This document shows positions 38,888 through 53,200 of a stretch of 64,000 nt of DNA, one piece after another (positions within the stretch are counted from its first letter, which is position 1; each line of letters begins with the position of its first letter). A model generated the notes under the pieces. The model was given only the letters and a program-made list of their open reading frames with translations. It was not told the DNA's origin and did not search any database. Origin of the DNA: Taenia hydatigena (taxonomy: Eukaryota; Platyhelminthes; Cestoda; Cyclophyllidea; Taeniidae); contig JADWOT020000007.1 of the NCBI GenBank assembly GCA_036345935.2, positions 8,025,394-8,089,393 on the forward strand, given 5' to 3'. The translations under genes were made by a program, and so were the position numbers.

Positions 38888-40249
38888 AGGGTAGAGGTAG
38901 TCTCAATGAGAGACCATGAGGCAGTCATTGCGAACCTCGTGATGGGGGTTGCGTCAGAATTTCTGGGGGTAGAGAGGAAGAAGTGTCTCGTCCACCCCAT
39001 GTTCCCACTGAAATCCGTTAGCTCTGACCTATTCGTTAAAAGGCCTACAAGACAGAAAGCAAGGAGACAAATGGAAAACGTGCCACATCTTCATTCATTG
39101 TGTAAATCTGTGTCTCGCTGAATGCACCCTCAGAACACCCTGTGTGACAAGCGTCGCATTCACCGAAGACGACAGAAGCCACCATCCTATTTCCAATTTG
39201 TAACAAATCCGCCAGTCTGCTCAAGGGTATCTTTTCAATTCTTATATTTATTGCATGATGTTTAAGCGTTTTTTTGAATGGTTACTTTAAAGGTTGCGCA
39301 GCATTTGATTTTCTCATTTGATTGTCCGCAAATATTTTGCGGAAGTATGCAAATCTTTCTATAAATTCACTCAACGATGAACGGCTAGCTATTTTTGCAC
39401 GCCTGCATAGGCCCTTTTGACTTCAACTTTTTTGCGCATTTGTGCATGTTTAGGATTAAAAGGTACTAGATCGAAATTTTTTTCGGCAGTTTCAAGATCA
39501 CTGGCATGTTTAGTGTATTGTCTGCCGGCATGGTGGGTGAGTTGCGTGTTTTAATTGCGGCGCTACTTTGGCAAAGTAGGATCTGTTGGCCTCGGATTGA
39601 AAAGAACTGCTGAATTTCAGGCTTTAGTCGGTGTCAATGATAGCCCGGACCTTAAAAATGCATTTAATAAGCTCCGAGGGATTAAAGAAAAGTTGTCAAA
39701 TTTAAGGTTCGACCTTTCTACTGCCCTCCAATTTGTGGTGGTACGAATGGATTTCTGCCCAGGAAATGGCATGGTCAATGTTGTGCTCTAACGAATTCGT
39801 CGTTAATCCTCCTCTCGAAGTCTTCACAAATGCAATGTGGCAGCCGCATTATCCAAATTGCTGCAATAACCATATTAGTAGAATCAGTCGTGCTCATTGG
39901 ACGCGGATTCGGTTGAGGTGCCCTTTGAAAGGGTACTTGAGTACTTTTCCTCCATTTATGAGCAGAAGGCGCGATCTGAATAAGCCCAAGCCAAGGTCGT
40001 AAACATTCTGCTACGAACGAGACTTCAACGTACATTCTACGCGATCGTCACACTAAATGTCTATCCATCGGCTTGATCAATACTGCTTCTCGAATACTCA
40101 GCCTGTTCCTGCTGATACGAGGATGTTTTCCAGATGGAATACTTGGTGGCGCAGGTAATAGGTGGGGTGCAACTATTGAATTCTGCTGCGAGAAATGGAT
40201 ATGACTGAACAAATGAAGTGGCATACCAGTATTATTTCCTCGGGGTGCC
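38888..40249 (+). repeat. Partial third copy of one end of the long repeat (copy B)
   Basis: This copy is collinear with 3037-4372 of arm A (same strand) and with about 55815-54370 of arm C (opposite strand). It shares about 150 bp with C that A lacks. That extra part includes a frame starting MRDHEA, conserved in B and C but interrupted in C after QKARR. Similarity to A and C ends abruptly near TTTCCTCGGGGTGC. The presence of a third, shorter copy shows the sequence is a dispersed repeat and not only a single inverted duplication. Confidence 0.75.
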
Positions 40250-43200
40250 TCGTCTCACTCCAGGTCATTGAACCGTAAATGAAGCAACCATCTTAGGTGC
40301 GCTGAGGTTGGGCTGAGGTGCGCATCGGAATGGCCCACAGAATAATTGAAATCACTATCTTTCAGAGAGTATATAAGTCGAGGAAATTCGTTTTGGTAAA
40401 TCTCTACCATTCCACAAGGTTTTTATGTTCCAAATCCTTTTTGAATGACACCATAAAATTATTAGCGCACTTAATGTTTCAATCTGTTAATCATTGTAGC
40501 GCTGCTTAATACTTACAGAATCCCTCCAAACAGGTCATGTGCACTATCCTATAAAATTCATCAAAAAAGCATCAATGATGTTTTAAGTTGTATCGTATAA
40601 AGCAAGCTATAAAAGACCTCATGGTGATTTTCAGGACGAGAGTTGGAGACGTCGCCGAGATAGTCAGACCAGAGGTCCATGTGCTATTCTTTAGGCCAAG
40701 GTACAACTAGGCTATTCTACATTGAATTCTTGGTTTAGCTGAACCACTAAATGAGTAGTGTTAAAACGTTCAGATCAGAGAATGCAAATCAAATCCTAGC
40801 TGGCTGGTCGTGGGATTTCGCACTTAGTGTTCTTTATTGAGGACCGGAAAGGGATGTTTTCAACATATTCTAACCACATCGTACCATCGCGAATGCAAAT
40901 GATGCCATTGCAAATCGCCAATTCGGAAAGAATATCTTGTGAATATACTATCTTTCCATAAAAATACAGGCAAACAATATCTAAGCATTACACGAAAGCT
41001 TACAAAGGAAAATGGTAGTGGCTAACTCCAATGGTCGCAAATGGGATTAGTCCTTAGTACACGCAATGTGCAAGATTCAAGTTAGGTGGACAAAGCCCCA
41101 CCTATTAACTAGGCAGGAATGTGTAATTCCTTATCTAGCAATGCTCGGTAATAAGTGAACAGGGGTGTTTTGGACGCCGTCATTAATTTAGGTCTCTAAG
41201 CAGGGTAGGACAAACAGTCAGCACTACGACTCCCTCTTACTAAGAATTTGTAACAGGGACTCAAGACTGTTCGCTCCGAATCAGCACAACGGAACACTTG
41301 TCTATTAATGTCCATATCCAGCACTTCACATATCACGCTTGTACGGAATTATGCCTGACAATCAGGGCTAATAAAGTGATTTCCTCCCCATTAGCACGTT
41401 AAATTTGGAGTTGTTGCACATTCTCTGAATGACGCATAGGAGATAGTCCATCTTTCTTAACTTATCCTTTGTCACGTTCACAATGGCGCAAGAGGTTCCA
41501 AGATGACCGTCAGACACTTCCTGTGTAATCGCAAAGGGTTTGTTGAGTAGTTCATGCAGTCCGAAAAGTCATTTACATTATGTTCTTTCGGAATAATCTA
41601 CTACTCTACCATCAAACGATCAGTAGTAAAGGTATGTTCTCGTGCGCGAGCGCAATGGATGCGCAATGACAAGTTCTTTTCTAAACTGCCACTGATGAAT
41701 TTAAAACTTAACGATCGTGTAGATCAACACTACTGAATTCTATTTAAGGAGAGCAAACTACACTAACACTAATCCATGCATTTCAACAATCGCTCATCAT
41801 TAGCAAAGATGATTTAGCTTGAAATTAGAAATTTGATAAGGCTAATTCGCAACTCTAGGTTTGGGAGTGCTACACGAATTCACCTTCCAACGCCTTATAA
41901 ACGTACGCATTTCACTGGGTTGATCAGCTTAATAAGTGAAAAATTTCATCACATATCTAAACTGAGGGAAAAGGGAAACGCTTGATGTAAGGTTACCCAA
42001 AGTTTGTTGAGAACAAGCAAGTAAATTAAATGCAATTATTGTAAATGCTAATCTATTCTCTCAAATGCTTCGCCTTTGCTTACACTATTATAGGTCAGTA
42101 ATTCGTTGGACAAAGTTACATTTACCTTGCAACGAGACGATAGTCGACGCAGTATTTTAAATTGAAGGCCATGGATTCTGACCAAAATAAAGTAATACGA
42201 TAGTTGTGACAAATGCAGCTCGTGAAGGATTACAGCTAAATTAATAAGATTAATGTAAGATGTTTGTTAATGGACGATAGGTATCGCTTAGGGCAAAAAA
42301 CTGACCAAACCTAAAAATATTGAGAGACCCGCACTTATCTGGCGTCTTGCATAGCTTTGCGTTCATAGCATCGCTTGCATTCCCTGATTGTTTACACTTT
42401 TTAGCTGTTCCCCATTACTAATCCCTTTTCCAGCTAATAAAACATTTATAGAGTAGGGTGAGACATGAATACTTCCTATTTGAAAGCGACCAAAGTCCGA
42501 ATTTGCGGAGCTCTCGGATTGATGGGAAGCCAGTAACACTGTAGAATGCATCAGAGCGGCACGAACTGTAATGTGCAAGTCTCGATGGAAGAATAGAAAA
42601 TGTCTTTAATCCCGCTTCGTAGGCAAATCGTGAGAGCTTCTCTTCAAAGCTGCAGCGCAAAATGGCAAGTGTATTCCGAAGTAAGATCACCTTAACCCGT
42701 ATAACCAAATTTATTTTTGATATGCCAAGGACATTATTGCTGATAATAGGGAGTGGGTAGACCGTAGGATAAGGCGATTAACTGACACCGATCCAATTGC
42801 ATTTTAAATTAAGCACACAATTTTCCGATCCGCCTGGGTTGCCACTTATTCAGTTTTATGCACAAGATTTTTAAAATGCATTTGGGCAAGGAAACTTTCT
42901 CATTAATAGAGTCAATTATAATCAGGTTTTATGAGTAGAGGTATGTGTGCGACACCAGATTCATGTCCATCAGGAAGGAGTTATGGTGCAAAACCTTTGA
43001 AGCGCACTATCCTGTCTTCAGGATACGCTGCCAATTCCATCCTGCAAACATGCGTTGCGAGAGGTCATGGCAGCCCTTTTAACAAACCTATTACACCACA
43101 GCACGCACCTGTCAGCATGGATGCTCACGGTGCGTGGTGGTTTAATGCATTTCTGTGTAGTTGCGTGGTCAATTGAATGGTGAAAGATAAGAAGAACTGC

Positions 43201-44228
43201 ATTGATCCACTTTTAAATGCGTTGTTTATTCACACGGCAAAAAGAAAAAGGCAGTAGTTTATTATTGTACTGCCAATATCTGGGTCCTCTACTACCCGCG
43301 CGTCGTGCTTAAACCTGCATGAAATATCGGTTTGAGGGAGCTAATGCAATTGTGGACTGCTTGCTTTTCACACATCGACCTGGCTTTGAACCCCAGATAA
43401 AAATTAAATATCGCATGCTGCTGGTGAGTAAGCGGCGAACCGCAGGCACGATCATTCTCTTGGTGTAAACTAATAGCAATTACGTTTCAGTTCGCCTGCA
43501 CAGGGCAGTGCAAGGAACGAAGGGCAATGTTAACATTTCATAACTTATGTGCAGGACCAAGCATCAGATATCAAGATATTCTGTAATGTATTCGAAAAAT
43601 AGGTTGAAATCGTCAACTAAGGTTAAGATGGATCGAAAGCATCCTCTACTGATTATTTATAGCATTTTATCAACAGAAGCTCATTTATTCAGTTAACTGT
43701 TATAATTTTCTTGTCATTTCCTTCAAACCTTTAAGTGACTGTGTCTATGAATTTAATGCTAGCAAACTGATGTATTCACGTTAAAACTGAATCGCATAAC
43801 AAGTTAATTGAGTAACGGCTTTTGCAAATAGTAAGTGGTGCAGACAATGCAGACCGGGCAAAGGCGTGAACATAACTTCAGCCAACAACGTAAATCTTTT
43901 TTATTTAGTGCGATGTAGAGCATTGTCGTTTGATGCAACTGAACTCAAGATACCGAGACCGAGACATTCATTCGCCATTTGGGAGTTCTTCAGTATAAGA
44001 TTTCGGACGAATAAACTAACAAATACTGGTGTGATGACCCAAATCGGCGTTTCCTTCAAAGCAAAGATTCTTTTTATGAACGTGGTTGGTGGATCGCAAA
44101 TCGAATTTAATTACTTTCATGCATACTTTCTTCAATTTCTCCTTTCTTACGATTAGCTAGACCTTGAATACTTCAACATCACCGATGGATCTTAAAATCC
44201 ATTCGACGCCGATGGAGGAGTGGCATGC
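40250..44228. other. No supported gene
   Basis: The sequence is AT-rich with short motif-less frames. I recognised no repeat partner inside the window. Confidence 0.4.
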
Positions 44229-47200
44229 GCGAGACCTCTTCTCAGACTTCTCTTCACTCCACTTAGTCACGATAACGCAGACAATTCCTGACTATTGGTT
44301 TCAATAATTTCAAAAGTTGACGAGAAGTAGTTCTTTGTACAGAAATTCGCCTCATAGTCATAAGTGGCTGCAGAATTTGTTCTTAGCGAATGGACTCAAT
44401 CAGTGCCTTAACCGACTGGTTTGTTTGCTCCTCCTATTGCTGCTTCTTTCAAATTACACTGATATTTTCAATGATGCTACTCAATTGACATTAGTAACAC
44501 TTTATATTTCAGCATGCCGAACCCGATTCAGTTCAGAGACTAATAGTCGCGGTCTGCATCAGCTTCGGATGCCTTCTTCTCATAACCAAGTTAAGTTAGC
44601 CCAGGTAGAACATGAATGAGGAATTCGCACTCGCACAAAGAAGGCTTGATCGTCGACACCTGCATGGACCGTACTACACACTGCATAATAATGTCTACGA
44701 GGTTTGCGCACCACACGAGCTTGCGATTGGCTCTGCCATTGTCCTCGTTTGTAAGAATTCTTAGTGATTCATTCGGACTAGTCTTAAAAGCAAAAATGGA
44801 TGTATCAAGCACAAAATTTGGCTTTCGGTGATATGCTTTAGCCATTGTAGTACAGGCGGGGTCAATAACGAACTGGTTGCTGCAAATGCAACTGCTGCAG
44901 TTTCCAGATAGCGGCTTCCCTATTTCCTCTAGCCACAAGAACTTTCATAAGGCTCTTCTAATACCCGCCTACTTGAGAAGCATTTGTACCACATGAACCA
45001 CCCACTCTACCCACCATGACGTGAATCATCTTTAGACACAAACCGTTTATCAGTTCTGAGTTAATATCTCCAACGAACGCATTTAACCTAAAGTCAAATC
45101 ACACATGCACCAAAAAAGCTTAGGTACATTCAAAACTTACCACGTTTTGTGCTAACGTGTCGTAGTAGTGGCAATACGACAGCAAAATGCCACGCACGCC
45201 TGGATTGTACAGACCATATTATGTGTGGCAGAGTTATTAAGAGATGCCATGGTAAGGTTGCTTAAAGGATATTGCCAAAAAACAAAACCATCTTGATTTG
45301 CTTAAAGGATTGCCTATACTGCTCTTTCGCCTTAAGAAGACTTATTTGGAGATTCGGATTATATCCCACTGTAGATATTCACGTGAGTAATTGCGCAGAT
45401 TGTCACGCCTTAACCATCTACATCCAGCATGTTTAATCTGGTAGCAGTGGCTCTGAGATATTATAATGTAAGCACTTTAGCGATGTCTAGATCATAGTCC
45501 TTAAAAAGCACGCGCCAATTCTTCTTTTAAACGGATTATGAAAAATGCAGAATGGTCCATTACGAGGGCAAGCCATTTCGGTCAATACAATTCAACGAAT
45601 GCCAATAGGCATAAAAAATGGAGCTGTAAACGGATACAGCACACCAGTGCTGATTGAAGATTACTCAGCACCTCGTAGAAGCAGTGGGAGCAGCAAAATT
45701 GACGATTATTCAAGATCCACACAAATGAGTAATCCACGTGAGGAATGGCCCAACCATCATCTGTGGCAGCGATCCTCGAATCGAAAAACATCCACGTACC
45801 TGTCGAAAGAAATGCGACGACTAATGATATTTTTGAACAAGATGACGCTCTTCGATAACCTTTCCGACAGGATAGGCGGATTTATGCTTGGTCTGACAGT
45901 GGCGTAGGCTGCACGTTGACATCTCGATCATAGAAGGATTCCGTTACTTTGCCTTAGGTTTGTTCGAATAGCGTCCGCCGAAGTTGCATAGGGAGTAATT
46001 TTTGTTTATTGATGAAGAATAGCAAACTGAAGTACCCTTCCAAAGGTTATTACAGCCATACCGCTTTCACTAAATAAAAAATAATACTGGAAAATTCGAT
46101 AATGCAAATGTTGCCAAGCAATTACTTAGAACTGAGAAACATAATATCTAGCGATTCCTTTTATGAAACATAAATATCCAACTTGAAAAGACACAAAACG
46201 CATCGCAACAACTACTGATTATCAGCTCATTAGTACCTAAAAATGCATGGGGTGATGGGATAGTTAAATTTCAAACTAAACTTATTCAGCAACGTTTCGA
46301 AACTAATCAGAGGCAACAGCAAAACAAACACATTCATGTCCACATCAATGGATAAAAATCCAGCAAAAATAAAACATGATAAGTGAAAGATGTTATAACT
46401 TGGAAAGTAGAAGTCACACGGCCAAAATGAGGGGATAATAGTATGCCCAAAGAAGGAAAAACTCAGCAGATAATGTAATGATAAAATGATTAGTAAATAA
46501 ATAAGATAAGCGAGCCATGTAGAAAAGGCAATATTGGCGCCAACGTGCTTAGTAGGCGTTATGCTTCAATTCGCACTGGCATGTGCGTCTGCCACAATAA
46601 CGAATAAGAGAGGGCTGTGGAGGATGCGTGATGGCGAATGGTGAATGGAATGATGTAAGAATGGGTCCTGATGGTGAGCGGATAAGAGAAGAAAAGATAC
46701 CATTATAAGCACTAATGCTTCTATTTGTTATTATCATATAGCACAGGTGCGGTTGTTGTAATCGCGTTCAATGTCGCGCAGGTAGGCATAAATGCCATAT
46801 TTGCTCTCTACTCTCAACTTCTTTGAGACCATTTCCGTCTGCGTAGTGGCTGTCAATTTTGCCCCACAATTACTTTCAACGCTGCGTGGATAATAAACAA
46901 CCTTGATTTTGGCGAAAAATTCCTAGGTTACAAAAAGAGCAGTCGTCGTCACAATTCTTTAAACACTAAGCAATTATTAATTGACACTGAATTTAGTAAT
47001 TTATAAAACTTTCAGTCAAAGATCGTGGTCTCACGCGAGTCGAACGGCATCTGCAGACGCTGTTGTAAGTAACAATGCATCTATTTGCAACGGTTTTCCA
47101 ATTCGATGAAAGCGCATCTATGATTTCGCAGTCGTAATTATGCATATTTTGAACTTTCAACACTTTCTTATTGCAGGTAATATTTATTCGGTTTCAAGTC

Positions 47201-50200
47201 AAATCTTCGATGTAAGGTGGAGTGTGAGACCACGCTTTGATCCATTCGACTTAGTTCATAGCTGATCTTATGCCAAAAGGTGTTATCTTTACTTGCATCC
47301 CTCAGTGTGCTAATAGCGCAAACATTCTTCCTTCCCTTTGAACGACAGAACTTTAGTTAACATTCTATCCCAGCAAGTTTACTTGAATCACACACAAGCT
47401 TTAAGCAGTTTATTTATCTCTCAGTTCTCAATGGTACGCATTGCGCACCCACGAGGATATGCACTTCTTCACAAACTATATCATTACTTGTAAGGGTAAC
47501 TGATGATAGGCAAGAATTTTGCTCATTGTACTACTTTGCACACAATGCATTGAATGCGTTCCTCGTCTCAAGTTACTCGTGTTAAGACTGGCTATTAGGT
47601 TGGAGGATTAAGCTCAGCCAAAATGCTAACATTTAAAAAACGCGCCTATTTCTGCAAGAGATTCACATTCCTTAAAGGGAAAACCCAATTCTTGATTTTC
47701 GAAGATCTGGTTGGTCTGAAGAATGTTATTTACTGTTCAATCAACCAACCCCGTCGTGTACTTAGCATTGGAGAATATTGTTGCCTGGACGGCTTCCATC
47801 TTGATAGTTCCACAAGTGCATGCATCCAGGTCATCGATGCTAGTGCGCAGTGTCTTACCGTCTTCTTCCATCTTAATTACGATGTTCCTCATACTTACAA
47901 GGGTTTTATATTAGTTGGCATCACCTGTCATCTTATTTATTAGCTTTGTCACAGCGGAAATGGGCATTAATCAACTGCATCATCAATGCATGAGGCTTTA
48001 TGCGTTGCTTCAATCTGCTTGCAAACCTGTGGCATTTCGTCCGCACCATTGCCTTAGACTTAAGTTGGTCTCTAAAGTGTAGATGCGTCGTTCCTTCCAG
48101 AAGTTTATTTATGCCATTTGTGACTGCTAAGTAAAAATGAGGCGTCATTGTGGCTGCACCATCATGGCATAATTTTTAACTTGAAAATGTGCCTACGGAC
48201 GTCGTCAAAATCTGAGTAAATGTGCAATTTGATGAACTTACACGCAGGCTGTAAATTCCAATGTAGCAGTGTCACATTTACTTGGTCGCAATCCCTAAGA
48301 TTAACATGTGCGCACTTATTTGATTAAAATCTATTTAACCCTTAAAGCATGTCTAATAATCCTGCGGTCTTGTCAGTACAGCGCTAGTTGAGGATCTGGA
48401 GTAATTATTAGTCTAATGACAGCGGCTTTACTGAACAACACGTCGAGGTCACTCAAGCCGTCACACTCTACCTATGCGAATGTGGGCTCGTGAATCGGGT
48501 GGGGCGACAATGTGACTCAGACCATTCACTGTTCACATAAGTAGGCATGTTTAAACCCGTTTCGATTGATGTGTTCATTATCTGCAGCTGGTGAGTAGGT
48601 GACTGCGCTCACGGTAGTACCGCACCTCCGTCTCCCCCTTTTTCCTCCCCTTGTGTCTGCATCCTGCACCCCCACACTCGGTCACCATGCCTTGCCACCG
48701 AACCGCCATTAGTGCTTACCCAACCAGCATCGTCCCACGACCCCCGTCTGTGTGCGCGCGCATAGTGTAAACATAGAACACGTAAAAACACGTCCATTCA
48801 TGACATGACAACGCATTGTTCACGCACAGGGTACCCGCGTTTTGTTTCAGACAGCCAACGGTCTGTCTATCCAGGAGGGCTACATAAACCTTTACATCGA
48901 TTAAAGTTGCAGAAATTCCCGGTTTAAGTTCCGACTGAGTCAGAAATGCTTAAGGCTAATTTAGTGATTATAAGCATCCAACTTCAAATCCTTTGGAAGT
49001 CTACTGAGTCCGTTTGATATCCTGTCATCCCTATGCTTGTCGTCGTCCAAGTGCACCACGTACCCAGTTTTACAAGAGGTTTTCTGGATTGCCGCCTTGT
49101 TCATTCGATGGACACTCGGCTGCAAAGCTCCGCAGATTCAAAACTTGGGAATATATTATCAGTCGTGGCACTAAAGACAATCCAGCTGTTTCGCTACCGA
49201 TAGAAGCGCAGATAACACTTGCAGTGTCCTCCAAGAGGACGCAGCTTAAGTGAGATTACACACAGTTAATTCATAGTATCGACAACAAGAGCTAAAAACG
49301 TGCCAGTTGCAAAGCGCTCAAATAGGCCGAGCAGGTTTTGTGAAGCATAAGATGGATGCCGGTGAAGTCAGATCCATCTGCTAACCACTTAGACTCATAC
49401 CCCGCACTTGCTAGAAGTAAACAGTCTAATGAAAGAGATCATTCAAAATAATACTGCACAATTATAAAGGCCACGCGTTTGTACAAGGACTATGAGCATC
49501 TGAAAGTCATATCTAAAACAGACGCATTCCTGTTACTCAGCATAAAAAAATCGTTAGGTGCATTACACGGATTTAAGCAACTGTGCATCCATAACTTGAA
49601 ATCAGGATGCTGGCACGTGGAAGTGGTGGGAAAACAGAAGGAAGCCCCCGTGTGTAGCAACTTTGATTTTCCAATAATGGAAACACTAAAGAAGCATACA
49701 GCATTGGAAATCATCCAGGCTTGGAGAGTGAGGTGCAGACATCAGAATTGGTGAGAATTGGAGATTTAGAGAGTCTCTAGTTGCTTCCCATTCGGGCGAT
49801 GCCGTAAGACATTATCGATCTTTTCAATGTCTCCTCCCTCCTTCAGCGCATGGTCTCCAGGATCCACACGGACAAATTACGGTTATAAGCCGCTTCAAGT
49901 GACGAACCTCGCGTCTGCACTAGATTCATACACTGCAGACAATTGAACCTGCCGTAAAATTGTGCAGGGGACGAATGCATTCGTACTAATACTAATGCTT
50001 ACGGCAAATTAAGCTCAAAATTCTTCCTCCATTTGGATTGCAGTGAAGGAAAGGGAAACCACTTTTATGACCAATCTGTCATGCATGTCAGGAGCAGTCC
50101 CTGGGTAACACGCAAAGAGCTCATTCAGCTCAACTAGACCAAAACGACCCTCTACCCTCCCCATTAACTGCACCGCACAACTGCTCAATGTCTTTGAGTG

Positions 50201-53200
50201 CGCCTGCTATTACAGCATCCTTTCCTCTATTGTGCTCAATTAAAAGGACATCACAACCGTGGCATTTATAAAACCGATTTGATGCGACAGGTGTGGAACT
50301 GTCCCTTCCGTACACTCATTTCGGTCTGGTCGTCGTCAGCTAGATCCCAATCGAGCTCAAACATCACCAGACTATTTGCACTAATGAAATGTAGACCACA
50401 ATCACCCGTTTTGCTGCTCTATATGAAGGCGAACTCTGGCGACTGTGCGACGGTGCATAGGTTGTGGACAATAACACACGTGAAACAATAGAAAAGATGT
50501 TACAAAAAAACTTGAAGCTAGATCGATAAAAATTGTTAAATTTTAGGTGCTAAAAAGATAAAAAGCTTGAGCCTAAATTCCTTGATAAGCCAAATAACCG
50601 AAACGAAATGTCTGCCTCTTCTTTGCATATTATCAGAAAGACAGAATTTCAACTGAGCGAAGAAGAGCCCCAAGAACCAAATGAAACAGTGCAAAGAGGC
50701 GGCTTAGCAGAATCGCTGCAAAACCCACCTTTTGAGGAAATAGCCAACCTACTTGACTTTGCACGTTATAGTTGAGTCCGAAAAGCGGAAACTCCAACGC
50801 TCTACCAAGAGCCTCTTAATGGGATGATGTTTACACTTCGCAAGCTGACAAGAGACAAGAGACCCTACCCCGCCAAGCAGCCGCATTTAAACTTCCTTCA
50901 AAAATGCTGGCTTTTAAGAGGAAATCACAGAAATGGATGAAATCAGTAAATCTGATGCCATACGCGAGGACCGATTAGCAAGAGCTCTCTCACTCCTTCA
51001 TTGGAAGTTGAAAATTAGCATCGGTCATAAAAAAAGGAGAATGGATGATTTCTGACTTTCAATCACCCTCCCCGAAGGTGCTTTTAAACTAAAGTATCAC
51101 CCAATCGAAATATTGCAAATGTCTAAGCATGGACAAATAACAAACGCAAGCAAGTGAAGAGAACAGCACAATGGATTCGTTAACCATTCTAGCAATGGCA
51201 AGTGAGCCCACCACACTAAAATGAAGAAGTCATCTTATGCGTTCCATTAAAAATCGAACCGATGGCAGAGTGGGAAGAAGCAATAACGCAGAGGCCAGTC
51301 GTAAAAACGCCACGCGGTCAAGCACCCGATAACGTGTCTCGTGGCTCTTGTGATTGACACATTTCGATTTAATCATCCCTGGTTGAGTCCGGCAGCCCTG
51401 TAAGTAGGTATTGACTGAGTTGTAGATCCCTTGATGAATGACGACGCAACTCTTGAGACAAATGTAGAATGACAATGCTTGTCCCCATTATGAGTCCCGT
51501 GTCCCCATGGCTGAGACCAAATTGATAGATAAGGCCATAGTGATGAGTCACGCGGCCATTTTTATGCGTCTGGTGGTTTTGAACAACCAAACAGCCAACA
51601 CTGTTTTGCGCGATCCCCTGCTTGACACCTAAATCTTGTGTTACAGACGCTATGCTTAGTCTAAAGGATTGTTAATACCTGCACTTCGTAGGAAAACGGC
51701 TTCGGGAGCACAAGAAAGAACGCCGACACAGTTCAACACTGACATAACGCCTAATGTGATCCAGCTAGACTTCCAACATTGCTACACATCATCTTCAGCA
51801 AAACTTGCATTCTTTGAGGCACCTTAACTGACGCCTGCCTCCCTCTCTTAACTTTAGTCTGTGCAAAGACTAGCAAATTGAGTGATCTATCAACATCGAA
51901 TTGATGTTTTCACCTCCCACTTAGCTTCATAACCAGGTGACTAAGGTGCCTACCTCCAGCGTCTCTGCCATTCAAAGTGATGCATTTTTCACCATTTAAA
52001 TGCCTTCTGTGAACAATGTAAACAAGTCCATCTCGACCAGCCTTACATATCTATCATATGCTGTCGCAATTGGCCACTACACATTCCGCAAATAAAAAAT
52101 GGGCAGAGAAATGGATCGATGGATGAAACAATAGACAGTTGAGTGCATTGATATTTTGGCAGACAGAGAGATTGAGATATACGAGGTGACAGCCAGGTCA
52201 TTAGACAGCCCATACTGGCTTTACCTCCTCATCCAACCTCTGCCTCCAAACCTCCACTAGATGACCGACCAATTTAATAAACAAAGAACAGGGGTGCATA
52301 TGGGCAATCGAAGGATTTTAATAACGCCCAACATAGTTAATTGATAGAGCATACGATTAAGGGAACGTACGCACTAAACCGTGGACATGTCTATGACGGC
52401 GGTATCCCCTTCCACCCTCCCGATACCTAATGCACCCACAGCTCCACTGCATTGGACACGCGCACGGCAGCAGTCAAAGACAATAGATGGTACTTCAATG
52501 GACCAAACGTGCGTGTGCGCGTGCTCCAAAAACAGCAGAACATGTATTGTGCATAAGGCAACTGAACATTGTAAAGCATTCCATTTCTTCCAGCTAGGAG
52601 CAAATTCCAACCTAAGCAATGCTCTCCAAAACCACTCATCACGAGGGCGTCGGAGAGGTGTTAGTGTTAGCATCTCCGACAGTCAGGTGTTTTGACTAAG
52701 ATGGAGCGATTTCAACAAGCTCGCTCACATCAAGCAGGACCGTACAAACGCTCCAACGCCACTATCATATCGCTACAGTAAAACAAATGGAGATAAGTAG
52801 GGGAATAGATCCATAGACAGTGAAACATACATATTGCCTCACCTTCGCCTGTCCATCCAACAACAACCTTACTAACCAAATAACCAAATCAACAAGTAAG
52901 TTAAAGAACGTAAATAAAGAATCAGATGAAACTTAACACTTGCCAGTGCACATCTGCCTGTCTTGAGGGACGTCTACTGACCACTAGCCGTCAAGAATAT
53001 TAATGCGGCTAACCTACACTTTGTCTGTCCCCACTACCTGTCAGCCAACTATTGGCCCAAAAGCAAAGCAGCTAAAGCCAATGCTAATTACAACACGCCT
53101 AAGGGGGAAGAGTGAGGGAAAGGACTACGTCGGGACTACTGCATTGCTACAGGGGAAGTGAACAAGCCAAGACAATTAGTGAGTCGTCTTCAAAGTCATC

